Origin: Candidatus Obscuribacterales bacterium
Lineage (GTDB): Bacteria > Cyanobacteriota > Vampirovibrionia > Obscuribacterales > Obscuribacteraceae
Direction: 5' to 3'
Assembly: GCA_019752635.1 (NCBI GenBank)
Contig: JAIELX010000113.1
Location: 1-49,501 of the forward strand
DNA: 49,501 nt
Shown here: positions 16,215 through 23,630 of the stretch, in pieces
Position numbering within the stretch: position 1 is the stretch's first letter
Layout: the number at the start of each line of letters is the position of its first letter
Notes under the pieces: model-generated
Told to the model about the DNA's origin: nothing
The model's database searches: none
Seen by the model: only the letters and a program-made list of their open reading frames with translations
Translations under genes and position numbers: made by a program

Positions 16215-18017
16215 ATGAAAGGTCCTCGCAATAGGTTAAAACAACACCTTGCCGATTTGGCGCCGTCTGCTCCGCCTCAAGTTCCGGGGGGCGTGAAGTC
16301 ACAGCCGTATGCAGTCGGTCCTGAGAGCAAGACTCTGGAAGACGATGTCAGTCCGTCGCGTAACATCTTCACGGGTGTAAGCATTGCCCTTGCTTGTTCA
16401 TTTTTGCTTGCACTAGTGGTGTCGAGCCTGACGATGTGCGGGTTCCGTCTTCTTGAGGGGCGAGAGTACGCGCCGGATTGGCTGATTTGGTTCTCGGCGA
16501 TTTTGTCGGTGTTTGTTTCGGCGCTGGTAATCGAGCGCTCCATTTCCGTGCCGCGGCCAGGAGAACGCTTATCTGCGAGCAAGGTTGGCTATTGGTTGAT
16601 TGCATTCTTGCTGTGCATTCCCTTTACTGCATTGCTGGCGTACTTGCAGTTGATCATCGTTTGGACCGTCGTGGATTGCTTCAAGTTGTTTACCCACGAG
16701 ATGCCGCTTGCGGATCGTTGGTTGGTTGCGCTTTGCACCGTCGGACCGGCGACCCTCGGGGCGATTATTGTCGGGCTCTGTGCGGCGGGATTTGCGAAAC
16801 TGACGGCGCGCAGCAAATTCATCGAGTTGTCCCTCGATGGAATTACTCTGGGACCCTTTTGCAATCCGTTGCGCAGTCTTGATAGATCAACTTGCAACTT
16901 TATTCGCTGGGATTGGATCGAGCGTATTGACGCTGTGATGGACAGTGGAAGAAAACAACTCCAGATCGAAACTGTTACTGGCTCTGTTTTCCGAATTGCG
17001 TGGCAAGATTTGCTCTACTGTTATGAGCCGTCAGTTCTGCTCCACATGGTGCAGGCTAAGGCGCCGGACGCGCTCAAGGAGAGTAGTTTGGGGCAGAAGC
17101 GCAAGAATGACGCAGAGAGTTATACAGACCTTTGGCTGCGTTATTTCTCGAATTCATCGCAGCGTGTTCGCCGTGAGCACCTGCGACAGGGAGACAAACT
17201 ATGCGGAGGAGCTTACGAGATTGTCGGATTGCTGGGTACCGGTGGTCAGGCAAGCGCGTATTTGGCTTCCGCGTTGAAGAGCGATGATCTTGAACGCACA
17301 GAGAAATCTGCTCCGGAGATGCCGACCGATGTCGTGCTCAAAGAGTATATCTTGCCCATGCATAGAGGTGCGCGCACCATGGCATCGCCTGCGGGAATTC
17401 TGCGACGCGAAGCTTCGTTGCTGCAGTCTCTTCAGCATCACGGCATAGTGAAACTTTTTGACTCCTTTGTCGAGGATGGCAGAGGCTATCTTGTCCTGGA
17501 ATACGTTGAAGGCATCACGTTGAAAGATCTGATAGCAAGTAAAGGTCCTCTAAACTCATTGGAGGTGGTGGGGCTTGCAATGCAGGTTTGTGATGTATTG
17601 CAGTACCTTCATGGGTTGGTACCGCCTATAGTGCACCGCGATCTGACGCCGGATAATCTCATGATGTCATCGGACCGGGAGTTGAAGCTGTTGGACTTCA
17701 ATGTCGCCTGGCAAATGAATCCCTCGACGGTCACGTCGCTTGCGGGAAAGCAGCGATATGTCCCGATCGAGCAGATTCGAGGAAAACCGGACACGCGCAG
17801 CGATATTTACGCGTTGGGAAGCACAATGTTTTACTTGTTGACAGCACTTGAGCCGGAACCGATTTGTCAGTCTGTTCCCTGCCAATACAATGATTCCGTT
17901 ACTCCGGCATTGAACAAGGTCGTTGCAACCGCCACGAATCTGAATGCGAAAGACCGTTTTCAAAGTGCTGCCGAGATGCTCCGCGCTTTAGAGCTGTGCC
18001 TGACTCAAGTAAAGTGA
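16215..18017 (+). CDS. Membrane Ser/Thr protein kinase 3 of 3 in tandem
   Basis: A 600-residue paralogue of kinase 2, with the same order: a polar N-terminus, about four membrane segments (about 52-78, 88-110, 122-155, 165-195), a PH-like domain (FIRWDWIERIDAVMDSG), SYTDLWLRYF, then the kinase domain. Motifs are GLLGTGGQASAYLA, VVLKEYILPMHRGART, HRDLTPDNL with His474, DFN at 494-496, and VPIEQIRGKPDTRSDIYALG. The insert after the glycine loop is longer than in kinase 2. The gap to kinase 2 is 52 bases and contains TATAAT (16174-16179) without a good -35 box, so it may have its own weak promoter as well as read-through. Kinases 2 and 3 share more features with each other than with kinase 1. 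Confidence 0.87.
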   Translation: MKGPRNRLKQHLADLAPSAPPQVPGGVKSQPYAVGPESKTLEDDVSPSRNIFTGVSIALACSFLLALVVSSLTMCGFRLLEGREYAPDWLIWFSAILSVFVSALVIERSISVPRPGERLSASKVGYWLIAFLLCIPFTALLAYLQLIIVWTVVDCFKLFTHEMPLADRWLVALCTVGPATLGAIIVGLCAAGFAKLTARSKFIELSLDGITLGPFCNPLRSLDRSTCNFIRWDWIERIDAVMDSGRKQLQIETVTGSVFRIAWQDLLYCYEPSVLLHMVQAKAPDALKESSLGQKRKNDAESYTDLWLRYFSNSSQRVRREHLRQGDKLCGGAYEIVGLLGTGGQASAYLASALKSDDLERTEKSAPEMPTDVVLKEYILPMHRGARTMASPAGILRREASLLQSLQHHGIVKLFDSFVEDGRGYLVLEYVEGITLKDLIASKGPLNSLEVVGLAMQVCDVLQYLHGLVPPIVHRDLTPDNLMMSSDRELKLLDFNVAWQMNPSTVTSLAGKQRYVPIEQIRGKPDTRSDIYALGSTMFYLLTALEPEPICQSVPCQYNDSVTPALNKVVATATNLNAKDRFQSAAEMLRALELCLTQVK

Positions 18018-18145
18018 AAGATTGATGAAATGCTCTGCAACTGGAACCACATATTAAATTGGTGGACATTGGATTAAAATCCCGTTGATACGGTAATATC
18101 GCTAATGTAAGAAGCGTTTTCCAATGCGGTGGAACCTGCCAACGG

Positions 18146-19399
18146 ATGGTTGAAACCCTCAAAGCTCGTGGTCCTACTGGCTTCATTCAATTCGGACCCC
18201 ATTATCTAACAGTAGATCACGGACGAATCTTTCGCCCGGATATGAGTCTTGTGGGCTTGCTTCACGACGACGGGTTGATTCAGGGCGCCGCCGATCCGCT
18301 TGGACCCTGGCCGGGCCTGAAGACCATTGAAGAGTTGCCGGGCGCTCAATTCAAGGGCATCGACAGCCTGGGCTTGCAGTTGCACCTGCCCGGACCGGCT
18401 TCAGGGCCGACCGGTGGACTTCTCTACAATAAGAAGGTCTCGCTGAACGTAATCTTCGGTCGGATAGCAACGCAGGATCATCGACGTGTTGGCGAGATGG
18501 CCGATGATGGCACGATCTCGGTTTACGACCAGCGTTTTCCCGGGGTTTTGCGTCGGCTCGACGAGAACAGTCAGCTTTCGACCACGTTTCAGGGCATTAA
18601 GAGCAACGGCACTCCCTGGCAACATGAGTTTACTCGGTCCATTCACCGGACGGATAAGACCTACTGGGAAAACGAGGTGATGCGCTATTTCGAAGACATC
18701 GAGCGAGTGAATCAGGCTCAGCGTTTGTATGTTTTCGATACGCTCCGCCTTTATGCGATGGCGGGTCTGCTGCAAGTAGTTCGCAAGCAAGAAGGCGTTG
18801 CCGGCTTGGGTAACGTGAAGCACGGCGCTGCCGGCGTTACAGGGGTTCGAAGCGGGAACGTGACGTTGGACCGTGTTGAATTTGAAAATGAGGTCGGCTG
18901 GTATAAGAAGTTCGGCGCCTTTATGCACATACCGATTACAGCACTGAGACCTTACATTGAGTCTCGGCTCAACTTGGTCGTTGCTCACGAGTATGGTCAT
19001 CAGCTCGAATTCTGTTTGTCGCAAGCTGTGCAAGAAAAAATTACCGAGTTGCATCAACGGCGGCTGCGAACGGCCGATCGGCTGCACCCTCCGCCCGCGT
19101 CTGATTTTGAGGATGGCGCCGAGCTGTTACTGCCTCAGCATCTTGAGGAACGAATATTCATTTCGGGCTACAGCCGCACGTCGTGGCATGAGTATTGGGC
19201 CGAAGCTGTCGGTGCTTTCGCCGTACCGGTTGGACGGGCGGAGCTTCGGAAAAGAGATCCCGAGGTTTATCAGATCATGTGCGATGTGATTCTTCGACCG
19301 GAACAGGTGTTGAGGGTTAACTTGCAAGAGGCTATGCTTAGTTTGCAGGCCAGTTTGCGTCTGGGCGGCGAAATGCCGGACAATATTCTTGAAATGTAG
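18146..19399 (+). CDS. Putative zinc metallopeptidase (HEXXH), unknown family
   Basis: A 417-residue protein with a zincin active site: HEYGH at 281-285 (Zn ligands His281 and His285, catalytic Glu282). About 60 residues later comes ISGYSRTSWHEYWAEAVGAF, where Glu353 is a candidate third ligand. A Tyr-rich segment before a WAEA/FAEA helix is reminiscent of anthrax-lethal-factor-like (ATLF) zincins, but I cannot confirm that family. No signal peptide or membrane segment is visible, so it may be cytoplasmic or leave by another route. Residues 1-270 show no recognised domain. It lies 128 bases after kinase 3 and 20 bases before a second metalloprotease gene, with which it is probably co-transcribed. 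The ribosome-binding site is weak (GGTGGA at long spacing). Confidence 0.75.
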   Translation: MVETLKARGPTGFIQFGPHYLTVDHGRIFRPDMSLVGLLHDDGLIQGAADPLGPWPGLKTIEELPGAQFKGIDSLGLQLHLPGPASGPTGGLLYNKKVSLNVIFGRIATQDHRRVGEMADDGTISVYDQRFPGVLRRLDENSQLSTTFQGIKSNGTPWQHEFTRSIHRTDKTYWENEVMRYFEDIERVNQAQRLYVFDTLRLYAMAGLLQVVRKQEGVAGLGNVKHGAAGVTGVRSGNVTLDRVEFENEVGWYKKFGAFMHIPITALRPYIESRLNLVVAHEYGHQLEFCLSQAVQEKITELHQRRLRTADRLHPPPASDFEDGAELLLPQHLEERIFISGYSRTSWHEYWAEAVGAFAVPVGRAELRKRDPEVYQIMCDVILRPEQVLRVNLQEAMLSLQASLRLGGEMPDNILEM

Positions 19400-19419
19400 T
19401 TCCTTTGGTTTCGGAGGCC

Positions 19420-21426
19420 ATGACACTGAAAAGAGAGCGCTTGCCTGCACTCTGCGTCAGCCTCGCCCTGTTGAGTCTTTTGCAAGGCGCAGCTTTTGCT
19501 GCTTCTGAGCAACAGAAGCGTGCCTTGAAGGCTATTGATCCAGCGGAAGCAAAGTACGGTGAGTTACCAGCGGCGGCGCCTCCTCCGTCCCCACCACCAC
19601 CGATGCCTGCTACGCCTGTGTCGGGGCAGCCTCTGAGCGGCGCACCCAAGCGCACATTGGCCAATCCTAATCCGGAGTTCCCTCGTGACGACATGATACC
19701 GGAATTCGGGAAGCCACTGCCCACGGTGCAACCCGGGGCAGCGCCATATGATGGACCGGGGTTCGCCGGGGGACAAGGTCCTGGCGTCAATCCGGATCGG
19801 TCTGTCGAAGAGTCAAGACTGGGGCGCCTCGAGCAGTTGGCCTTTGGCAATACTTATCCCGAACATGATGTGGAAGATCGCTTAGACCACTTGGAGTCTG
19901 AGGTATTCGGCACTAAGAGTTCGACGCAACCGGTCGAGAAACGGCTGGGATCGCTGGAAGCCAAACTAGGAACGAAATCCGCCTTCGGTGCGCAAGGCAC
20001 CAGTCAACCTCCTGCTCCCGTATCGAACATCCGCCCCCCTTCGCCGGGCACCGGATTTTTGCCCCCGAATCAGACCGCCTATGCGCCGCCCCCTCCGGCG
20101 AACCTGCCGCCTCAGCGTCCTCCCGGTGGCGGATTCGTGCCTCCGCCGCAACAACAAGGTTCTGGCGGCACTGCATTCGTGCCTCCGGCGCAGGCAGGCG
20201 GAGGATATGTTCCGCCTGCACCACAGCAGCAAGGCGGCTATATGCCACCCCGGCAGCAAGGCGGTTATCTGGCACCACAGCAGCAAGGCGGTTATCTGGC
20301 ACCACAGCAGCAAGGCGGCTATATGCCACCACAGCAGCAAGGCGGCTATATGCCACCACAGCAGCAAGGCGGCTATGTGCCACCACAGCAGCAAGGCGGC
20401 TACATGCCACCGCAGCAGCAAGGCGGCTACATGCCACCGCAGCAGCAAGGCGGCTACATGCCACCGCAGCAGCAAGGCGGTTACATGCCACCGCAGCAGC
20501 AAGGCGGCTACATGCCACCACAGCAGCAAGGCGGCTACATGCCACCACAGCAGCAAGGCGGTTATCTGGCACCACAGCAGCAAGGCGGCTATATGCCACC
20601 GCAGCAGCAAGGCGGCTACATGCCACCACCGCAGATGCAGTCCGGTTACAATTCGCCGCCGCAGCAAGGGGGATACCTGCCGCCACAGCAGCAACAAGTC
20701 GGTGGTTATGTTACACCGCGACCTGGCGGAAATGACTCTTTCGTGCAGCCCGCTGCGCGACCGTCTGTACCATCGGCGGCATCCGGCAACTCTACCGCGG
20801 TGGACCAAGTTGTCAGCTCGATTCCGGAAAAGAGCGGCGCCGGAGATTATTTCTCGCAGATCACTCGGTTCGATGGTGCCTGTGCACGATGGACATCCTT
20901 TCCGGTCATGATTCACTTTCCCGGGAGCACTCCGGAGAATTGGCGTAAAATTCTCGATGGTGCTGTCGCCAAATGGAATCAATATCTACCTGTGCGGGTA
21001 GCGTCGCCCAGTGAGCCGGCGGATATCGAACTGGCCTGGATCAATCACCTGCCGCCAAGACAGTTGGGCCTCACTAATTTGGAAGTCTTCAACGGCAGAA
21101 TGCGCGTGACTGTTTACTTGCTTCGTCCGACGTATTATCTACCGACCACTCCGGAGAAAACGCTCAGTCAGGTCGCGCTGCACGAGCTCGGTCATGCGTT
21201 GGGATTGTTCGGGCATAGCGCTAATGCGGCTGACGTGATGGCTCCGACTGAGGCGGCAGCAACGAAAGAGCTGGCAAATAGTCCTAAATCTGCCGGGATC
21301 ACGCCGCGCGATTTGAACACGCTGAAGCGCGTTTACCAGTCCCCGTCGCTACCAGCCGGATATCAAACACCACACCCCTACGGCTGGTCCCTTCGCCAGT
21401 CGAACAGCCAAACCGATCCGGACTGA
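19420..21426 (+). CDS. Secreted repeat protein with C-terminal matrixin-like metalloprotease
   Basis: About 668 residues. The ATG at 19420 begins a signal peptide (MTLKRERLPALCVSLALLS, cleavage near AAFAASE); the frame is open from TTG 19405. After a Pro-rich stretch come two or three RLxxLE..xFG units (LEQLAFGNTYPEHDVEDRL, DHLESEVFG, KRLGSLEAKLG). A Pro/Gln/Gly tract follows, mainly 15 tandem nine-residue units of type GGYMPPQQQ. The C-terminal 200 residues carry a metzincin site HELGHALGLFGHS (His588, Glu589, His592, His598) and a following Met (ADVMAP) that would be the Met-turn. These features fit the M10-like matrixin fold. It should act outside the cytoplasmic membrane, with the repeat tract as a flexible stalk or wall-spanning spacer. 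Confidence 0.87.
   Translation: MTLKRERLPALCVSLALLSLLQGAAFAASEQQKRALKAIDPAEAKYGELPAAAPPPSPPPPMPATPVSGQPLSGAPKRTLANPNPEFPRDDMIPEFGKPLPTVQPGAAPYDGPGFAGGQGPGVNPDRSVEESRLGRLEQLAFGNTYPEHDVEDRLDHLESEVFGTKSSTQPVEKRLGSLEAKLGTKSAFGAQGTSQPPAPVSNIRPPSPGTGFLPPNQTAYAPPPPANLPPQRPPGGGFVPPPQQQGSGGTAFVPPAQAGGGYVPPAPQQQGGYMPPRQQGGYLAPQQQGGYLAPQQQGGYMPPQQQGGYMPPQQQGGYVPPQQQGGYMPPQQQGGYMPPQQQGGYMPPQQQGGYMPPQQQGGYMPPQQQGGYMPPQQQGGYLAPQQQGGYMPPQQQGGYMPPPQMQSGYNSPPQQGGYLPPQQQQVGGYVTPRPGGNDSFVQPAARPSVPSAASGNSTAVDQVVSSIPEKSGAGDYFSQITRFDGACARWTSFPVMIHFPGSTPENWRKILDGAVAKWNQYLPVRVASPSEPADIELAWINHLPPRQLGLTNLEVFNGRMRVTVYLLRPTYYLPTTPEKTLSQVALHELGHALGLFGHSANAADVMAPTEAAATKELANSPKSAGITPRDLNTLKRVYQSPSLPAGYQTPHPYGWSLRQSNSQTDPD
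20233..20640 (+). repeat. 27-bp in-frame tandem repeat tract (15 units)
   Basis: Units begin exactly every 27 bases from 20233; the fifteenth starts at 20611. Each codes GGY(M/L/V)(P/A)P(Q/R)QQ. Variants are clustered: GGYLAP occurs at units 2, 3 and 13, GGYVPP only at unit 6. Synonymous changes (ggctat/ggctac/ggttac, ccacca/ccaccg) also run in blocks, which points to recent unit duplication or gene conversion. There are no spacers and the reading frame is kept throughout. Confidence 0.95.
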
Positions 21427-21479
21427 GGTCCCTCTTGTTCGGCAAGATGCATCACTAATCCGCCGGTGCAATATTCCGC

Positions 21480-22331
21480 TTAGTTGAGTTCGATGAACTC
21501 AGGTGTAATCTTTCGATCGATGATGCCCTTGGCGTGAGCTGTTTCGAACAGAAGGCGCACGGCCCTGCGTCCCCGTTCGCCGTAATCGACGGTTAGTTCA
21601 TTGACATACATGCCGACGAACTTGTCTGCCTGTTCGTTGCGCAAACCTCTAGCGAACTTGAGGGCGTAAGCCAGGGCTTCCTGGCGATGACTGAGCGCAT
21701 ACTTGATTGAGTCTTGAAGCATTTTGGTCGACTGCTTCATCAGTTCTTCGCCCAAGTCCTTGCGTACGATGTTTCCACCCAGCGGAAGCGGCAGTCCACC
21801 GGTTTCTTGATGCCACCATTCGCCTAGGTCGACAACTTTGTGCAAACCTTCTTGCGCGTATGTCAATTGCCCTTCGTGGATAATCAGCCCGGCATCAACT
21901 TTCCCGTCGCGAACGGCTTCGAGAATTTCGTCGAACGGCATCTCAATGACGTTTAGGTTTTTCTCGACCAATCGCAGCCCCAAGTATGCAGTGGTTCTCT
22001 TTCCAGGAATCGCGATTTGCACGCTCGAGAGATCTTTCACCGACATGGGCTTTCGCGTTACTACCATCGGACCGTAGTTGTCACCCATGCTTGCGCCGCA
22101 AGGCATGAGGGCATAGCGATTCTCGACTTCGGGGTACGCAGCAAAGGAGATAGCGGAAACTTCGTAAACGCCGGTCAGGGCATCTACGTTGAGAGATTGG
22201 ATGTCCTTCAGAACTTGATTTACCTTGACGCCGTATGTGTTTACGTTCTCGCTGGCCAGCCCGTAAAACATGAAGGCGTCGTCAGAGTCGGGACTGTGAG
22301 CAACCGTTATCTCTTTCACCGCAGTAACCAT
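21480..22331 (-). CDS. mqnD: Menaquinone biosynthesis enzyme MqnD (futalosine pathway)
   Basis: About 283 residues, matching MqnD, which converts cyclic dehypoxanthinyl futalosine to 1,4-dihydroxy-6-naphthoate on the way to menaquinone. It has the periplasmic-binding-protein-like fold of the MqnA/MqnD family: N-terminal HSPDSDDAFMFYGL, IAIPGKRTTAYLGLRL, and LIIHEGQLTY with the His expected in the active site. The frame is open to 22373, but the ATG at 22331 has AGGAGG 7 bases upstream and gives the family length, so I use it. No other mqn gene is in the window. A substrate-binding protein of a transporter is unlikely because no signal peptide is present. It converges on the matrixin-like gene. 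Confidence 0.85.
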   Translation of the reverse strand: MVTAVKEITVAHSPDSDDAFMFYGLASENVNTYGVKVNQVLKDIQSLNVDALTGVYEVSAISFAAYPEVENRYALMPCGASMGDNYGPMVVTRKPMSVKDLSSVQIAIPGKRTTAYLGLRLVEKNLNVIEMPFDEILEAVRDGKVDAGLIIHEGQLTYAQEGLHKVVDLGEWWHQETGGLPLPLGGNIVRKDLGEELMKQSTKMLQDSIKYALSHRQEALAYALKFARGLRNEQADKFVGMYVNELTVDYGERGRRAVRLLFETAHAKGIIDRKITPEFIELN

Positions 22332-22654
22332 TTCATTCCTCCTGGTCCTAGTCGCTAAAGGCAAACCGGACACGGTTCGGCACCGGTTTCGGTACCCTCC
22401 TGCGCTCCCACTGAGCTGAACTATGCGGATGATTGTCCCGCAAGCGTTGGCGTTTCACCTGAAGCGCTAGTAATATGATGCGAATTCTTGCGAAGAAACG
22501 CAGCGAAAGCCGAAATTGCCTGCAACTCCGCCGGCGGTAAACCGCTAGCCTCGTCGCTACCCCGTAAAGACCGCAATGCCGCGTTTTGGCGGTAGCACTC
22601 TCTCCGTTTCCATGGCGCTTCCTTGGCTTTACTAAACTCGGTTAATGTATGGGG
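22332..22654. other. Non-coding gap between mqnD and the secreted helical protein
   Basis: No gene is supported. The gap contains short complementary segments around 22528-22548 (GCCGGCGG/CCGC) but no clear promoter or terminator. Confidence 0.35.
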
Positions 22655-23341
22655 CTATTTTGCTTTTGAATCGGCCTCGGGCTTACCGGCGCTTTTTACA
22701 GCTGCCGTGCCCTTTTCGCTGTTCTGCGGTGCAGTCATCGCCGTGTCGTTGACAGGGACGAAACGCTTTTGAATCCGTTCGAAACTCTCTCTTAACTTTC
22801 GTTTGAGTCGAGCCGTGCGGTAGTCTACGACGTCGTTGACTTCGCTTTCTTTTCCCTCGTCTCTCAATGCCGTCACTGTTCCCGCGTAACGCATGACGAC
22901 GCTGCGCATTTCATCGTTGCGATTTTGGGCGGTGTACAACGACTGCAAATCTTGCAATGCGTCCAGTGTCATTGGTGATTTCGAGCCGAACATGCGCTCT
23001 GCCGTTGCTAGCTTCGCTTTGGCAAGCTCTTCTGCGCGCTCCTTATTTTTTTCCAGCGTCGCTTTCTCGGTATTTCTTTCCAGTGAAAGCTTTTCCACCA
23101 GGTTCGGAATGTTCTCGAGCATGAGTGTGCGGAAAGCGGCATCGCTGGGCGCGACCTTTTGTTTCTCCGCTTGTTCTAACGCGGTTTTAAAACACTTGAA
23201 GGCTTCCGACATGCGCTCGGATTGAAGCGCCTGTTCCCCTTCTTTGGTTAGCTCTTGCCAGCTCTCTGTCTGTGCGACGGAGCCCGACCCGCAACTGAAT
23301 GCAAGCAGTAGCAGCAAGACCGGGGCTGTGAGCTTTGACAT
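22655..23341 (-). CDS. Secreted helical/TPR-like protein
   Basis: About 228 residues. The ATG at 23341 has AGAGG 5 bases upstream and begins a signal peptide (MSKLTAPVLLLLLAFSCG); the frame is open to 23356. Residues 30-75 resemble a TPR pair (WQELTKEGEQALQSERMSEA). The middle is a charged helix, possibly coiled coil (TEKATLEKNKERAEELAKAK), then a second helical repeat (MTLDALQDLQSLYTAQNR). The Ala/Lys/Glu-rich tail looks disordered. The Cys in LAFSCGSG makes a lipoprotein possible, though the lipobox is not canonical. Likely periplasmic; function unknown. Confidence 0.7.
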   Translation of the reverse strand: MSKLTAPVLLLLLAFSCGSGSVAQTESWQELTKEGEQALQSERMSEAFKCFKTALEQAEKQKVAPSDAAFRTLMLENIPNLVEKLSLERNTEKATLEKNKERAEELAKAKLATAERMFGSKSPMTLDALQDLQSLYTAQNRNDEMRSVVMRYAGTVTALRDEGKESEVNDVVDYRTARLKRKLRESFERIQKRFVPVNDTAMTAPQNSEKGTAAVKSAGKPEADSKAK

Positions 23342-23403
23342 CTTGACCTCTGGCATTGTGGACGGGAAACAATATCATCGCATGAAACTCTAAACACAAT
23401 ACA

Positions 23404-23437
23404 TAACCGGGCGCAGCAAGTCCGCTCCGCCCGGTTA
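23404..23437. terminator. Hairpin downstream of the LysM protein gene
   Basis: A perfect 10-bp stem (TAACCGGGCG / CGCCCGGTTA) has a 14-base loop. It lies about 195 bases beyond the stop of the large minus-strand gene and about 65 bases upstream of the next gene on that strand. TTTTG follows on the plus strand; there is no clear T-tract on the minus strand. It may terminate the large gene's transcript or act in the downstream gene's leader. Confidence 0.4.
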
Positions 23438-23630
23438 GTGTTTTGTTGAATGTTCGCAGGGTTGGTGTTGCGCCAACGGAGCCGATCCCTCGGTTCCCCC
23501 ACTGGGGATTCTGCGATGTTGCACATTGTTATTGTCACAGTCCGCGTTTCTTAGCGCATGTTAAGTAGCGGGCCGTGCATTACAGGTGGTATCAGTCAGC
23601 TTTGACAGTGCTGTTCTGATTCCGGCGCAG

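Noticed and set aside
20233..20640. CRISPR-like array of 27-base repeats
   Set aside because: Repeats are contiguous with no spacers, keep the reading frame of a secreted protein, and no cas gene is near.
19913..20982. Two long minus-strand frames opposite the protease repeat tract
   Set aside because: Low-complexity shadows of the 27-base repeats (RLAAVVAC- and WHVAALLL-type periodicity) with no ribosome-binding sites or domains.
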